This document shows, in pieces, positions 37,306 through 45,219 of a stretch of 64,000 bases of DNA. A model generated the notes under the pieces. It saw only the letters and a list, made by a program, of their open reading frames with translations. It was not told the origin of the DNA and did no database searches. Made by a program: the position numbers and the translations under genes. Every line of letters starts with the position of its first letter. The first letter of the stretch is position 1. The stretch comes from Methanosarcinaceae archaeon (GTDB lineage Archaea > Halobacteriota > Methanosarcinia > Methanosarcinales > Methanosarcinaceae). The DNA is taken from the NCBI GenBank assembly GCA_020055655.1, contig JAIPUR010000010.1:1-64000 (forward strand), given 5' to 3'.

Positions 37306-38328
37306 CTATGTTAAAAGTTCAGTGAGTTCTATCTCCTCGCCCATTCTCAATTGATCTCGAAGGAGGGTAATCTTCCTGTCCATCTTTTCAAGGTATTTCA
37401 GATGTTCTTTCTCATCATTTGTAGTTTTTAATCGTTTATGTATGCCGCCATTTTTTATTACCAGTCTCTGATCTGCTGACAGTGCCAGAAGGGGGTCATG
37501 CGTACTGATCAAAACGATTTTGTTATTACTTACCAGAAGCTCCAGGGACCTGATCTTATCGACTCCGGCGTTCTCTATTTCATCTATCAGCACCACGGAT
37601 GCAGGGCTGAGAAGTGCTGTATCTGCTATCATAAGGGCGCGCGATTGTCCGCCTGAGAGTTCTGTAACTGGAGTTTTTTTGCTGAAAGTCTCTCCTGCCA
37701 GAATATTTGCAGTATCATATATCTTCTGGACTGTGTGGGACAGCTCATCCGCCATACGACTCTCGGCATGCATGGTCAGAAAATCCTCGACACTAAGGTC
37801 CATAACAAAGTTCATGTTCTGTGAAAGTTGAGCGATGAAACGCCCTTCTGTTGAAAAACGCTCCTCATCGGTTGGGACCTGGCCATCCAGGAGTATTTTG
37901 CGCCCTGTGGGTGTATCTCCCTGGGCAAGGGATTCGATATCGCCCAGAAGGCGTGACTTGCCTGATCCTGTAGGGCCCACAATTGCTGTTACTTCGCCTT
38001 TTTTCAGTTCAACTGAATAAGCTTCTTTTTTGCCGTTCTTATCATGTCCGGGAACCACTTTCAGGGATTGAACTGTGAATCCATCTCCCTGCTGAAGATC
38101 TCTGACCTGTTCAATAAATAAAAAGAAACCATCTAAAAAAGCTGAATAATTACTTCCCTTTTCAATAAAATGTTCATTGCAGGGTGACGTTTCGAGTTCT
38201 TCCAGCTTCTTGTCTCCAAATTTTGCAGCATCGATAGCAAATGAGGAGAAGTATTCCTCTACCCAGGGAATTCTCTCTATGAGTTCATTTATACTCAACT
38301 CAAGCATTTCCATCTTCAATCTAATCAT
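37306..38328 (-). CDS. ABC-type ATPase with atypical N-terminal domain (third gene of the DUF1858 operon)
   Basis: A 340-residue ATPase. The first 110 residues (LELSINELIERIPWVEEYFSS ... LDGFFLFIEQVRDLQQ) are unlike any transporter domain and look helical. Walker A GPTGSGKS, signature LSGGQSRALMIAD, Walker B VVLIDEIENAG and H-loop STHD are intact; the catalytic Glu after the Asp is kept (DEIE). The nucleotide-binding domain therefore appears functional but no membrane permease is encoded. Its start overlaps the GTPase gene by eight bases. It is a soluble partner in a three-gene operon of unknown function. Confidence 0.8.
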   Translation of the reverse strand: MIRLKMEMLELSINELIERIPWVEEYFSSFAIDAAKFGDKKLEELETSPCNEHFIEKGSNYSAFLDGFFLFIEQVRDLQQGDGFTVQSLKVVPGHDKNGKKEAYSVELKKGEVTAIVGPTGSGKSRLLGDIESLAQGDTPTGRKILLDGQVPTDEERFSTEGRFIAQLSQNMNFVMDLSVEDFLTMHAESRMADELSHTVQKIYDTANILAGETFSKKTPVTELSGGQSRALMIADTALLSPASVVLIDEIENAGVDKIRSLELLVSNNKIVLISTHDPLLALSADQRLVIKNGGIHKRLKTTNDEKEHLKYLEKMDRKITLLRDQLRMGEEIELTELLT

Positions 38329-39016
38329 CTCCTCTGAAATTCATAAGCTTTGAAATGCCGATCTGTCTGTCATCCCCGATCTTTCTCTCTCCAAGACAGT
38401 ATGAACATAGAGCTCCTGGCATGGTAAAGCGAAGTATTGCTCCCTGAAGTGTTTCAATTGCAGGTGTTCTTTCCACAAGCTTTGCAAGGTAAAAACTACC
38501 TTGTCCTGTAACTCCATTGATGTGAACGATGGTGCTCCGGGGGTTGACTTGCCTGACTCTGTATGCAAAAACCTCACGCTCTGCCTGGGAAACAATATCC
38601 CCTTTAGTAATAGCAACAATATCTGCACTTTTTAACATTGGGCCTATCTTTTTTGGCGTATTGACACCACTGAGGTTATCAATAACACAAATTGCCAGAA
38701 CGTCCTTGACATGAGGGGAACATCGATTACAAAGTCCGGCACTTTCGGTGATCAGAAAATCGAAGTTTCTCTCCTTGGCCCAGCTGAGAGCTTCTTCAAT
38801 ATTACTTACAAAGAAGTGATCCGGGCATAGTCCTCCGGAAAGCCCGGTTCTGACGGGAATTCCGTGAGTGGAATAGATTTCCTCATCCTGGGCTGAGATG
38901 CAATCGAATTTAACCGCACCAATCGAAAAACCTCTGTGTTTGAGCTCTTCAATGGTCTTGATAATGATGCTGGTTTTTCCTGAAGATGGAGGGCCTGCTA
39001 TAGTAACAAGCTTCAA
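38321..39016 (-). CDS. HypB/UreG-like SIMIBI GTPase (second gene of the DUF1858 operon)
   Basis: A 231-residue P-loop protein. Walker A is GPPSSGKTSIIIKTIE, and the metallochaperone-like region is FLITESAGLCNRCSPH, where HypB has ENVGNLVCPA. The base-specificity motif is TKGD (AITKGDIVSQ). A second cysteine pair, CSYCLGERKIG, lies near the C-terminus. The fold belongs to the GTPases that insert nickel or cobalamin (HypB, UreG, MeaB), but the Cys arrangement is different from each. It overlaps its neighbours at both ends (four and eight bases). Confidence 0.82.
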   Translation of the reverse strand: MKLVTIAGPPSSGKTSIIIKTIEELKHRGFSIGAVKFDCISAQDEEIYSTHGIPVRTGLSGGLCPDHFFVSNIEEALSWAKERNFDFLITESAGLCNRCSPHVKDVLAICVIDNLSGVNTPKKIGPMLKSADIVAITKGDIVSQAEREVFAYRVRQVNPRSTIVHINGVTGQGSFYLAKLVERTPAIETLQGAILRFTMPGALCSYCLGERKIGDDRQIGISKLMNFRGDD

Positions 39017-40248
39017 AAGACACCTCCCGTAATCGTGAATTGTTTATTAAAGACCTCTGAGATATTTTTTTTCAACTGTCCTACGTCAGTATTCATCAGG
39101 AAATCCCATCCGACCCAGTAGAGTGATTCAACATCCTCAAGTTTATTCTCAACTTCCGGATTTGTTGTAGGGAAGAGCGCCTTGGCAGATATCTCGCCAA
39201 ATTCTTTTCCACAAAGGAAATCCGTGATCTCCTTTACCCTTTCAGCTCCGCTTTTTTTGACCAGCATCTGAACTGGGCTTACGATTGCACCCTCTGTTGG
39301 CATGGTGATAGTTACTCTGGACTTGTTCTGGATCTTTTTTGTGAAGAAGTAAGGCATAATGTACATGGGCGCTACGTCATCTTTTTTGCTGTCTATCATT
39401 TTAACCATCTGTGATGGATGTAGTCCTGTATACATTGATGCTGCAAGTTTTTTGATTCCTTCCATGCCATACATCTGATAGAACGGGATCAGCACGCCGT
39501 TACAGAAAAATCCGTTCTGTCCACGCATAATAACTTTGTTCTTGTATTCTTCTTTTAGAATATCTTCCCAGGATCGTGGCCTTGAATCTCCTTCCATGAG
39601 TTCGTCTATTGTAACCAGGACGAGAAGGTTTGCAGAGATCATGGTAAACTGATCCCGTGGGTCTGCAAAGTCGATATTTTCCAGATCAGGGTTCATTGGA
39701 GATGGATTCAGGTTTAGAAAATAATCCTTGCTAAGAAAGTTTTCCTGGAATGGTCTGTGGTAGAAACTGTTTATGTCAGAGCTGATGATTATATCCGGTA
39801 ATTCTTCAATTGATGTAACCGAATCCATATAGGCATAATATGACATTTCATGATTGACATTACCCTCTACAAGTGAATGGATCACATTATCCATTTGTTT
39901 GCTGTAATCGTCTGAGAAATCATCAAGTGCACGATTAAAAGGCATCTTCATACCACAGGGCAAAAGGGCAAGCATTGTCAGCTCCTTTTGTCTTTCCGGA
40001 GAATCTGCAAGCGTGAAGTCTCTCTTTTCTTCATTGTCCGAAACAGTCTGGTTCAGGAGTTCAATAAAAGCATCCTGATTGACTGATACCATCGACAGGG
40101 CAGTTTTTAATTTAAGTAGTGGGCCAAGTTTTTCGAGTATTTCACTGTTTTCGAATTTTCTCATTCCATGTTGTTTGAATGTTTTCAGTAAAAAGGGATA
40201 TTCAGTTAAGATCTTGTATATGCTCATTGTTTCATCAATTTTTTTCAT
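39013..40248 (-). CDS. DUF1858 plus solute-binding-protein-fold protein without signal peptide (first gene of operon)
   Basis: A 411-residue protein. Residues about 8-65 (MSIYKILTEYPFLLKTFKQHGM ...) resemble DUF1858, a small domain in which a Cys-free helical bundle is usually followed by redox proteins. The remainder matches a type II periplasmic binding protein (LALLPCGMKMPFNRALDDF, IIISSDINSFYHRP, NNPSPMNPD-like, VIMRGQNGFFCNGVLIPFYQ, PTEGAIVSPVQMLVKKSG). There is no signal peptide or lipobox, so it should be cytoplasmic. The ATG at 40248 has GAGGGG upstream. It is followed by the GTPase and ATPase genes with overlapping ends. Confidence 0.8.
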   Translation of the reverse strand: MKKIDETMSIYKILTEYPFLLKTFKQHGMRKFENSEILEKLGPLLKLKTALSMVSVNQDAFIELLNQTVSDNEEKRDFTLADSPERQKELTMLALLPCGMKMPFNRALDDFSDDYSKQMDNVIHSLVEGNVNHEMSYYAYMDSVTSIEELPDIIISSDINSFYHRPFQENFLSKDYFLNLNPSPMNPDLENIDFADPRDQFTMISANLLVLVTIDELMEGDSRPRSWEDILKEEYKNKVIMRGQNGFFCNGVLIPFYQMYGMEGIKKLAASMYTGLHPSQMVKMIDSKKDDVAPMYIMPYFFTKKIQNKSRVTITMPTEGAIVSPVQMLVKKSGAERVKEITDFLCGKEFGEISAKALFPTTNPEVENKLEDVESLYWVGWDFLMNTDVGQLKKNISEVFNKQFTITGGVF

Positions 40249-40649
40249 GTTTTCCCCTCTGGTACTTTTGGATAACTTGCCCCGACTTGTCTTTGAACAA
40301 TATTGCAGTCAAAAGAAGAGCTGATATCTCATTTTCGAGTGATTTTGAATTTGTATCAACCCTCGCTTTTCTGTTTCCGGGATCTTAGTTGTTCTAATGG
40401 CGATACAAACATATAAGTATTATCATATAAGAAAAACCATTCCGGCTTTTACTCTATAACTGTTCGAGAGAAGAATAAAAAGCTAAATCCTATAATCATT
40501 GATCTCTTCCGCTGCTTCAGGAAAGAAAAAAGATCTATAATTCTGTAGTATCTTACTTTTCCGGGAGATATTCTGGTAGTTTGGGGTATGCTTGATATAA
40601 AGTCGATACAAAAGGTAGCATTTTTATGCTTCTTTTGCCTATTTTTTTC
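40249..40649. other. Intergenic region between the DUF1858 operon and the MBL gene
   Basis: About 400 bases without a supported gene. It holds a direct repeat CATATAAG (40410-40417 and 40424-40431, 14 bases apart) that overlaps the likely leftward promoter (minus-strand CTTATATG runs). The leader to the DUF1858 gene would be about 150 bases. The rightward promoter of the MBL gene lies somewhere near 40560-40620 but is unclear. Confidence 0.4.
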
Positions 40650-41369
40650 ATGGTCAAACTTACAATTCTTTACGATAACCTTGCCGGATCAGGCTTGAAA
40701 GCTGCCTGGGGATTTTCATGTCTAATTGAAACCGCTGAAAAAAACATTCTTTTCGATACAGGATGGGATGGTAATCTGCTTCTTTCAAATATGGAGATAC
40801 TTGGTATTTCTCCTGATGCTATTGACATTCTTGTATTGTCGCATCAACACTGGGATCATATTGGTGGAGTGGCAACATTTCTAAATGCAAATCCTGATGT
40901 GGATGTTTATCTCCCATCTTCCTTCTCTCCCAGACTTAAACAGGAAATATCCAACATTATTTCTGCAAATAGTATCTCATCTGGAATCACTTCTGCACCA
41001 GTTCATTTCTCCAGAAATCCTCGTTTTTATGAGGTAATTTCCTCGCAACAAATCTGTGATGGAATTTACAGCACCGGGGAACTTGGAAGTGATATAAAGG
41101 AACAGTCGCTGGTACTTATATCTGCTACATCTGCCTGTATACTCTGTGGATGTGCACATCCTGGATTGCTGGAGATACTTGAAAGCGCTTCACAATTCTG
41201 TAAACCACTTAGCATTATTGGTGGTTTACATGGCAGTAAGGACTTTGAACTTCTTACAAACTTCAACTTGATCGGTGCTGGTCACTGCACAGTTCATAAA
41301 GAAGAAATTAAGGCACTGTATCCTGAAAATTTTGCTGAGATCTCAGTGGGATACTCAGTAGAGCTTTAA
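40650..41369 (+). CDS. MBL-fold metallo-hydrolase (COG1237-like)
   Basis: A 239-residue metallo-beta-lactamase fold protein starting MVKLTILYDNLAGSGL. The metal site SHQHWDHIGG is intact and IIGGLHGSKDF and GAGHCT supply the later ligands. This subgroup includes the enzyme-like proteins annotated as dihydropterin-ribofuranosylaminobenzene phosphate synthase. I chose ATG 40650 and drop eight upstream residues. Genes of this type are often close to NifX/Mrp clusters, so it may belong functionally to the neighbouring island. Confidence 0.85.
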   Translation: MVKLTILYDNLAGSGLKAAWGFSCLIETAEKNILFDTGWDGNLLLSNMEILGISPDAIDILVLSHQHWDHIGGVATFLNANPDVDVYLPSSFSPRLKQEISNIISANSISSGITSAPVHFSRNPRFYEVISSQQICDGIYSTGELGSDIKEQSLVLISATSACILCGCAHPGLLEILESASQFCKPLSIIGGLHGSKDFELLTNFNLIGAGHCTVHKEEIKALYPENFAEISVGYSVEL

Positions 41370-41797
41370 TTTTTCTTCACTCTTTTTTAATCGATTTCAG
41401 GTGGCTGAATGTTTGATTGTAACAAATCTTTATTATCATAATAAATCATGAACAATATTCTATACCTTTTTATTGTATTATGCCAGATGTTTTATCGGGG
41501 CATAATATGGTAAATTCTACAAAAGTGGCCAATAGTAATTTTGGACAAATTATAAATTCGCTATCTTACTACGCTGAAATCATTGTGGTTCTGATGGTTT
41601 TGATACTGATATCCATATCATTCGATGAGATCATAGATTTTATTGATCTCATACGGGTCTCTTTTGTATATCCTGCATCACCAGTATCTCCATGAAAATG
41701 AACTGAATTTGCTCTGGTCGTATGATCTTTTGAGCAAATATCTTATCACTCCGAAAAAACAATATTAATCTATTATTTTATTACAGGGGTTAAAACA
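41370..41797. other. Gene-poor region with a palindrome
   Basis: Between the MBL gene and the small membrane protein. A perfect 17-base palindrome TTTATTAT-C-ATAATAAA spans 41429-41445 and could be an operator, followed by AT-rich promoter-like DNA (ATTCTATACCTTTTTATTG). A possible 62-residue gene is described separately. No other coding signal is seen. Confidence 0.4.
41507..41695 (+). CDS. Possible small single-span membrane protein
   Basis: A 62-residue frame beginning MVNSTKVANSNFGQII, with one strong hydrophobic helix (YYAEIIVVLMVLILISISF) followed by acidic residues. The initiation context is weak (GGGGC at a poor distance). I do not recognise it and it may be a chance frame; the helix and the promoter-like region upstream argue that it may be real. 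Confidence 0.35.
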   Translation: MVNSTKVANSNFGQIINSLSYYAEIIVVLMVLILISISFDEIIDFIDLIRVSFVYPASPVSP

Positions 41798-42097
41798 ATG
41801 GTGGCAAAAATGCTGTTTGTAAAGAAAATAGGCCCAATATCCCTTGGTAAAATATTGGGTTTAATGTATACGATCTTTGGATTGATAATAGGTGCATTGA
41901 TTAGCCTGATCAGCATGGGAAATATGATGTATGGTGGATTTGGTGCAACCAGTATGTTTTTTGGAGTCGGTGCTATAGTCGCCTTCCCTTTATTTTATGG
42001 TGTAATGGGATTAATTTCTGGTGTGCTCATTGGCATGTTTTATAACTTCATAACAGGTTTTGCCGGTGCTTTGGAACTGGAAGTTGAAATGGAGTGA
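41798..42097 (+). CDS. Small membrane protein (DUF3566-like)
   Basis: A 99-residue protein with two to three transmembrane helices: IGPISLGKILGLMYTIFGLIIGALISL and GVGAIVAFPLFYGVMGLISGVLIGMFYNF. The IGPxSxGKI start and the Y-N-xx-xGxxGG-like end resemble the DUF3566 transmembrane family found across archaea. A GGGGTT stretch precedes the ATG. Function unknown. It is convergent with the MBL-rhodanese gene. Confidence 0.7.
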   Translation: MVAKMLFVKKIGPISLGKILGLMYTIFGLIIGALISLISMGNMMYGGFGATSMFFGVGAIVAFPLFYGVMGLISGVLIGMFYNFITGFAGALELEVEME

Positions 42098-42106
42098 TCC
42101 ATTTCA
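42085..42106. terminator. Hairpin spanning both convergent stop codons
   Basis: TGAAATGGA (42085-42093) and TCCATTTCA (42098-42106) form a perfect 9-bp stem with loop GTGA. The plus-strand TGA (42095-42097) and the minus-strand stop of the MBL-rhodanese gene (42104-42106) both fall inside it. There is no U-tract, so termination strength is uncertain. Confidence 0.5.
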
Positions 42107-43516
42107 CTCAAGTCCAGGTGCCCATGAAAGTACGCACATGGGGCATTCTGGTCCATATCCTGCCGCAGCATAACCTGTCATTCCGCCTGATGCATTGTAC
42201 ACGTTCTTAAAACCTTTTTGTTGTAGTATGCTGCACCCCATACTAGACCTGTGTCCTGAACCACATATCAGAACGATTTCCGCTTCCTTATCAAGCTCTA
42301 TGTAGCGCTCACGTAGCTCATTTACTGGAATATTAATTGAATTCTCAATATGGAACTTATCGTATTCGGAATTCGATCTGACATCAACAACAAGCAATTC
42401 ACTGCCCTCTTTACTTCGTTCATGTAATTCTACTATGGATATCTGGATAAGATGTTGCGTTTCAAGTCCTGCTGTAACCCAGCCAAACATTCCTTCTTCG
42501 AGGTATCCTGCGACATTATCAATTCCGACCCTGCGGAGCCATATATTAGCGTTAAGGGCCTGTTCATAACTGTCTGTGACCAACAATATGTCCTTTTCAG
42601 GAGGCAATAGCCATCCTGCAAAAGTAGCAAAATTACTTTTGATGTCAATACTATATGCATTTGGAATATGTTGGCCCCCAAATGATTCAAAGCAACGGAC
42701 ATCAAGGACAATATGCTTGCCTTCATTTATCAGTTCTTGAAAATCAGCGTTGTTGAAAGCTTTTAATTCCGGAAGATCATCTGTAATTATTGGTCCGTTT
42801 CCATTGGTGGCGGAACAGCGGCTGAAATGGTCGGGAGCAGCTGGCATATTGTTTGTCAGTGTCTGGACAAAGTCTTCAGGCTCGGTAATGTTCAAAGCAT
42901 AATTATATTTTTTTTCATAGCCAATAGTGCTGGTTCTTTTAGCAGACATTGCTCTGCCACATAATGAACCTGCACCATGTGCCGGGTATATTTCACAAAA
43001 TTCAGGTAGTTTGAGAAGCTTCTCATGCAGGCTTTCATACAATTGCTTTGCAAGTTGCTCGGCTTTTCCGGGGAATAGGTCTGGTCTTCCAACATCTCCT
43101 ACAAATAAGGTATCTCCGCAAAATAATGCTACAGGTTCATTGCCTCTTGAATTGTCCGTAACGACATAGGACACGTGTTCCGGTGTGTGCCCAGGTGTTT
43201 CAAGAACTTTGACCTCCATATCTTCTATGCTGAATGAATCTCCTTCTGCAACGGCTATATGATCAAAACCGCAGTTAGCAGATTTTGGTGCATAAATCTT
43301 TGCTCCAGTTGCCTTTGCAAGTTCCAGATGCCCGGATATAAAGTCTGCATGAAGGTGCGTTTCGAGTATATGTGTGATCTTCATGCCCATTTCTCTTGCG
43401 TGCTGGACGTAGGTATCTACATCTCGTCGTGGATCTATGATAGCACATGTGTTTTTTCCTCCAAGAATGTAGGAACTGTGTGCTATTCCTCCGATGAAAA
43501 ATTGTTGTATAATCAT
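42104..43516 (-). CDS. MBL-fold hydrolase with two rhodanese domains
   Basis: A 470-residue fusion. The MBL domain (about 1-240) has THLHADFISGH and FCGDTLFVGDVGRPDLFPG, the persulfide dioxygenase-like pattern. Two rhodanese domains follow. The first (about 255-355) has lost its catalytic Cys (LLVTDSYE). The second (about 365-465) keeps it in LICGSGHRSS. The C-terminus ends CPMCVLSWAPGLE, a further Cys pair. The usual proposal for this family is sulfane-sulfur transfer; oxygen-dependent activity is unlikely in a methanogen. It is divergent from the DtxR-like regulator. Confidence 0.92.
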   Translation of the reverse strand: MIIQQFFIGGIAHSSYILGGKNTCAIIDPRRDVDTYVQHAREMGMKITHILETHLHADFISGHLELAKATGAKIYAPKSANCGFDHIAVAEGDSFSIEDMEVKVLETPGHTPEHVSYVVTDNSRGNEPVALFCGDTLFVGDVGRPDLFPGKAEQLAKQLYESLHEKLLKLPEFCEIYPAHGAGSLCGRAMSAKRTSTIGYEKKYNYALNITEPEDFVQTLTNNMPAAPDHFSRCSATNGNGPIITDDLPELKAFNNADFQELINEGKHIVLDVRCFESFGGQHIPNAYSIDIKSNFATFAGWLLPPEKDILLVTDSYEQALNANIWLRRVGIDNVAGYLEEGMFGWVTAGLETQHLIQISIVELHERSKEGSELLVVDVRSNSEYDKFHIENSINIPVNELRERYIELDKEAEIVLICGSGHRSSMGCSILQQKGFKNVYNASGGMTGYAAAGYGPECPMCVLSWAPGLE

Positions 43517-43620
43517 TAATTCAACTCCCTTCTCTGATTATATTTGTCTCTGTTTACAAATAGTTTATCAGATTATTTTTGATATTGGCTTGTGAATTAT
43601 CAATTATTTCCTTCTAGATC

Positions 43621-43637
43621 TTTGGACAACATCCAAA
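43621..43637. promoter_or_regulatory. Operator palindrome 1 upstream of the metal regulator
   Basis: TTTGGA and TCCAAA are perfect inverted arms (43621-43626 and 43632-43637) around CAACA. It lies upstream of the TATA box of the regulator gene and about 30 bases (three helical turns) from a second copy. Confidence 0.6.
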
Positions 43638-43650
43638 TACAAAGTCAAAT

Positions 43651-43666
43651 TTGGAGTATGTTCCAA
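43651..43666. promoter_or_regulatory. Operator palindrome 2 upstream of the metal regulator
   Basis: TTGGA (43651-43655) and TCCAA (43662-43666) flank a 6-base spacer. It immediately precedes the TATA box TTATATAT (43670-43677), overlapping the BRE, so a bound protein would block transcription of the regulator. Confidence 0.6.
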
Positions 43667-43669
43667 TAG

Positions 43670-43677
43670 TTATATAT
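43670..43677 (+). promoter_or_regulatory. TATA box of the DtxR-like regulator
   Basis: TTATATAT, whose centre is about 26 bases before the ATG at 43700. This predicts a leaderless transcript, which supports that start. Confidence 0.5.
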
Positions 43678-43699
43678 GCTCGATTATTGTATGTTTTCC

Positions 43700-44122
43700 A
43701 TGAAGGAAATTACAGGCCTGGAGCTCTCCCCTAAAAAAGTGGAATATTTGAAGCTCCTTTTCAGGAAAGGTGGAGTTGTGAGAACTACGGATATTTCTTC
43801 CAGTTTAAAAGTTGATCCTTCTACGACAACCAAGACAATATCAGATCTTGCATCCATTGGCCTTGTAGATTACACTCCTTACCGTGGAGCAGAATTGACC
43901 GAGGCCGGGAGAAAATATGCGGAATTCCTTGTGAACCGGCATAATATATTGACTTTAATGTTGAGTCATTATGGTCTTTCTTCCGAAGAGACATGTGAGG
44001 AAGTTTCCCGTTTTGAGTCATTCGTATCTCGATCTGCAATTGACAAGATATGTTGTTCAATGGGTCACCCGTCTGTTGGCGGCTGTGGTAGGATCGATCA
44101 TGCTTTCTGTGACGTATCTTGA
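43700..44122 (+). CDS. DtxR/MntR-like metal-dependent transcriptional regulator
   Basis: A 140-residue regulator. The N-terminal winged helix reads SPKKVEYLKLLFRKGGVVRTTDISSSLKVDPSTTTKTISDL. The dimerisation part has VNRHNILTLMLSHYGLSSEETCEEVSRFE, and the C-terminus is Cys/His-rich (CCSMGHPSVGGCGRIDHAFCDVS), the expected metal site. It starts at 43700, consistent with leaderless initiation. It precedes the zinc importer by 70 bases and likely senses zinc or a related metal. Confidence 0.88.
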   Translation: MKEITGLELSPKKVEYLKLLFRKGGVVRTTDISSSLKVDPSTTTKTISDLASIGLVDYTPYRGAELTEAGRKYAEFLVNRHNILTLMLSHYGLSSEETCEEVSRFESFVSRSAIDKICCSMGHPSVGGCGRIDHAFCDVS

Positions 44123-44192
44123 AGCTTGATGTTGTTTTGTTAAATTTGGGGTATATGCAAATTATTTGGTATTAATTAAAATAGGTGTTTCT

Positions 44193-45218
44193 ATGAAGAA
44201 AATTGCGTTATTATGTACGTTGTTCATGATTGTATTTGCAGTCACGTTAAGTGGTTGCATTGATGAGAATGATGCCGATTCTGCATCATCGGAAAAAATA
44301 GTTGTTGCTGTAAGTATTGCACCACAGGCTGAATTTGTGGAAAAGGTGGCCGGGGATAATGTGGAAGTTCTTTTGATGGTTCCTCAGGGTGCGGACCCTC
44401 ATTCCTATGAGCCAACTCCAAGCCAGTTTGTAGATCTTAGTAATGCTAAAATGTATGCAATGGTAGGTTCCGGACTTACATTTGAAGATGTCATGATGGA
44501 CAAGATTGAAGACCTTAATCCTGATATGCTTGTGGTTGATTGCTCACAGGGGATTACTTTGGTGGAAATGGCAGAACACGAACATGACCATGAGGATGAA
44601 GCAGGCCACGAAGATGAGCATGAAGATGAAGTAGGCCACGAAGAAGAACATGACCATGAAGATGAAGCAGGCCACGAAGGCGAGCATGACCATGAAGATG
44701 AAGCAGACCACGAAGAAGAACATGACCATGAAGGGCTTGACCCTCACATATGGACCTCACCTGACAATGTTGAGGTAATGGTTGAGAACATTTACCAAGG
44801 ACTTGTGGAAATAGATCCTGCTAATCAGGCTACATATCTTGGGAACAAGGATGCATATCTTGCAGAACTTCAGGCACTGGACGAAAACATAAGGGATACA
44901 CTCTCCGGTAAAGAGGGAAGCAGCTTTATGGTTTATCATCCGGCATGGGGCTACTTTGCCAATCACTATGATTTGGTGCAGGTCCCTGTAGAGATAGAGG
45001 GTAAGGAGCCAAGTGTCAGGGATATGCAGGCTGTTATTGATGAGGCAAATGAAAAAGGCATTAAAGTAATTTTCGTGCAGTCAGGATTTAGTACAGTGAG
45101 TGCATCTGCTGTTGCCAGTGAGATCGGCGGCGAGGTTGTGGAAGTTGATCCTCTTGCAAAGGATTATATAGATAACCTTTCAAAAGTAGCAGAAGCGTTT
45201 GAAAAAGGACTGGCATAA
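44193..45218 (+). CDS. znuA: Zinc ABC transporter substrate-binding lipoprotein (ZnuA-like)
   Basis: A 341-residue lipoprotein (lipobox LSGC) of the cluster A-I metal-binding family. VSIAPQAEFVEKVAGDNVEV and GADPHSYEPTPSQ supply the first ligand His; DPHIWTSP and HPAWGYF are the following ones. Between them is an acidic/His-rich loop of about 60 residues (HDHEDEAGHE repeats), typical of zinc-specific members. The start at 44193 follows ATAGGTG. It is the first gene of a znuACB operon with very short spacers. Confidence 0.93.
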   Translation: MKKIALLCTLFMIVFAVTLSGCIDENDADSASSEKIVVAVSIAPQAEFVEKVAGDNVEVLLMVPQGADPHSYEPTPSQFVDLSNAKMYAMVGSGLTFEDVMMDKIEDLNPDMLVVDCSQGITLVEMAEHEHDHEDEAGHEDEHEDEVGHEEEHDHEDEAGHEGEHDHEDEADHEEEHDHEGLDPHIWTSPDNVEVMVENIYQGLVEIDPANQATYLGNKDAYLAELQALDENIRDTLSGKEGSSFMVYHPAWGYFANHYDLVQVPVEIEGKEPSVRDMQAVIDEANEKGIKVIFVQSGFSTVSASAVASEIGGEVVEVDPLAKDYIDNLSKVAEAFEKGLA

Positions 45219-45219
45219 G

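Noticed and set aside
44571-44735. A tandem repeat in DNA that could be a CRISPR or satellite
   Set aside because: It is the His/Asp/Glu-rich metal-binding loop of ZnuA, in frame and without regular spacers.
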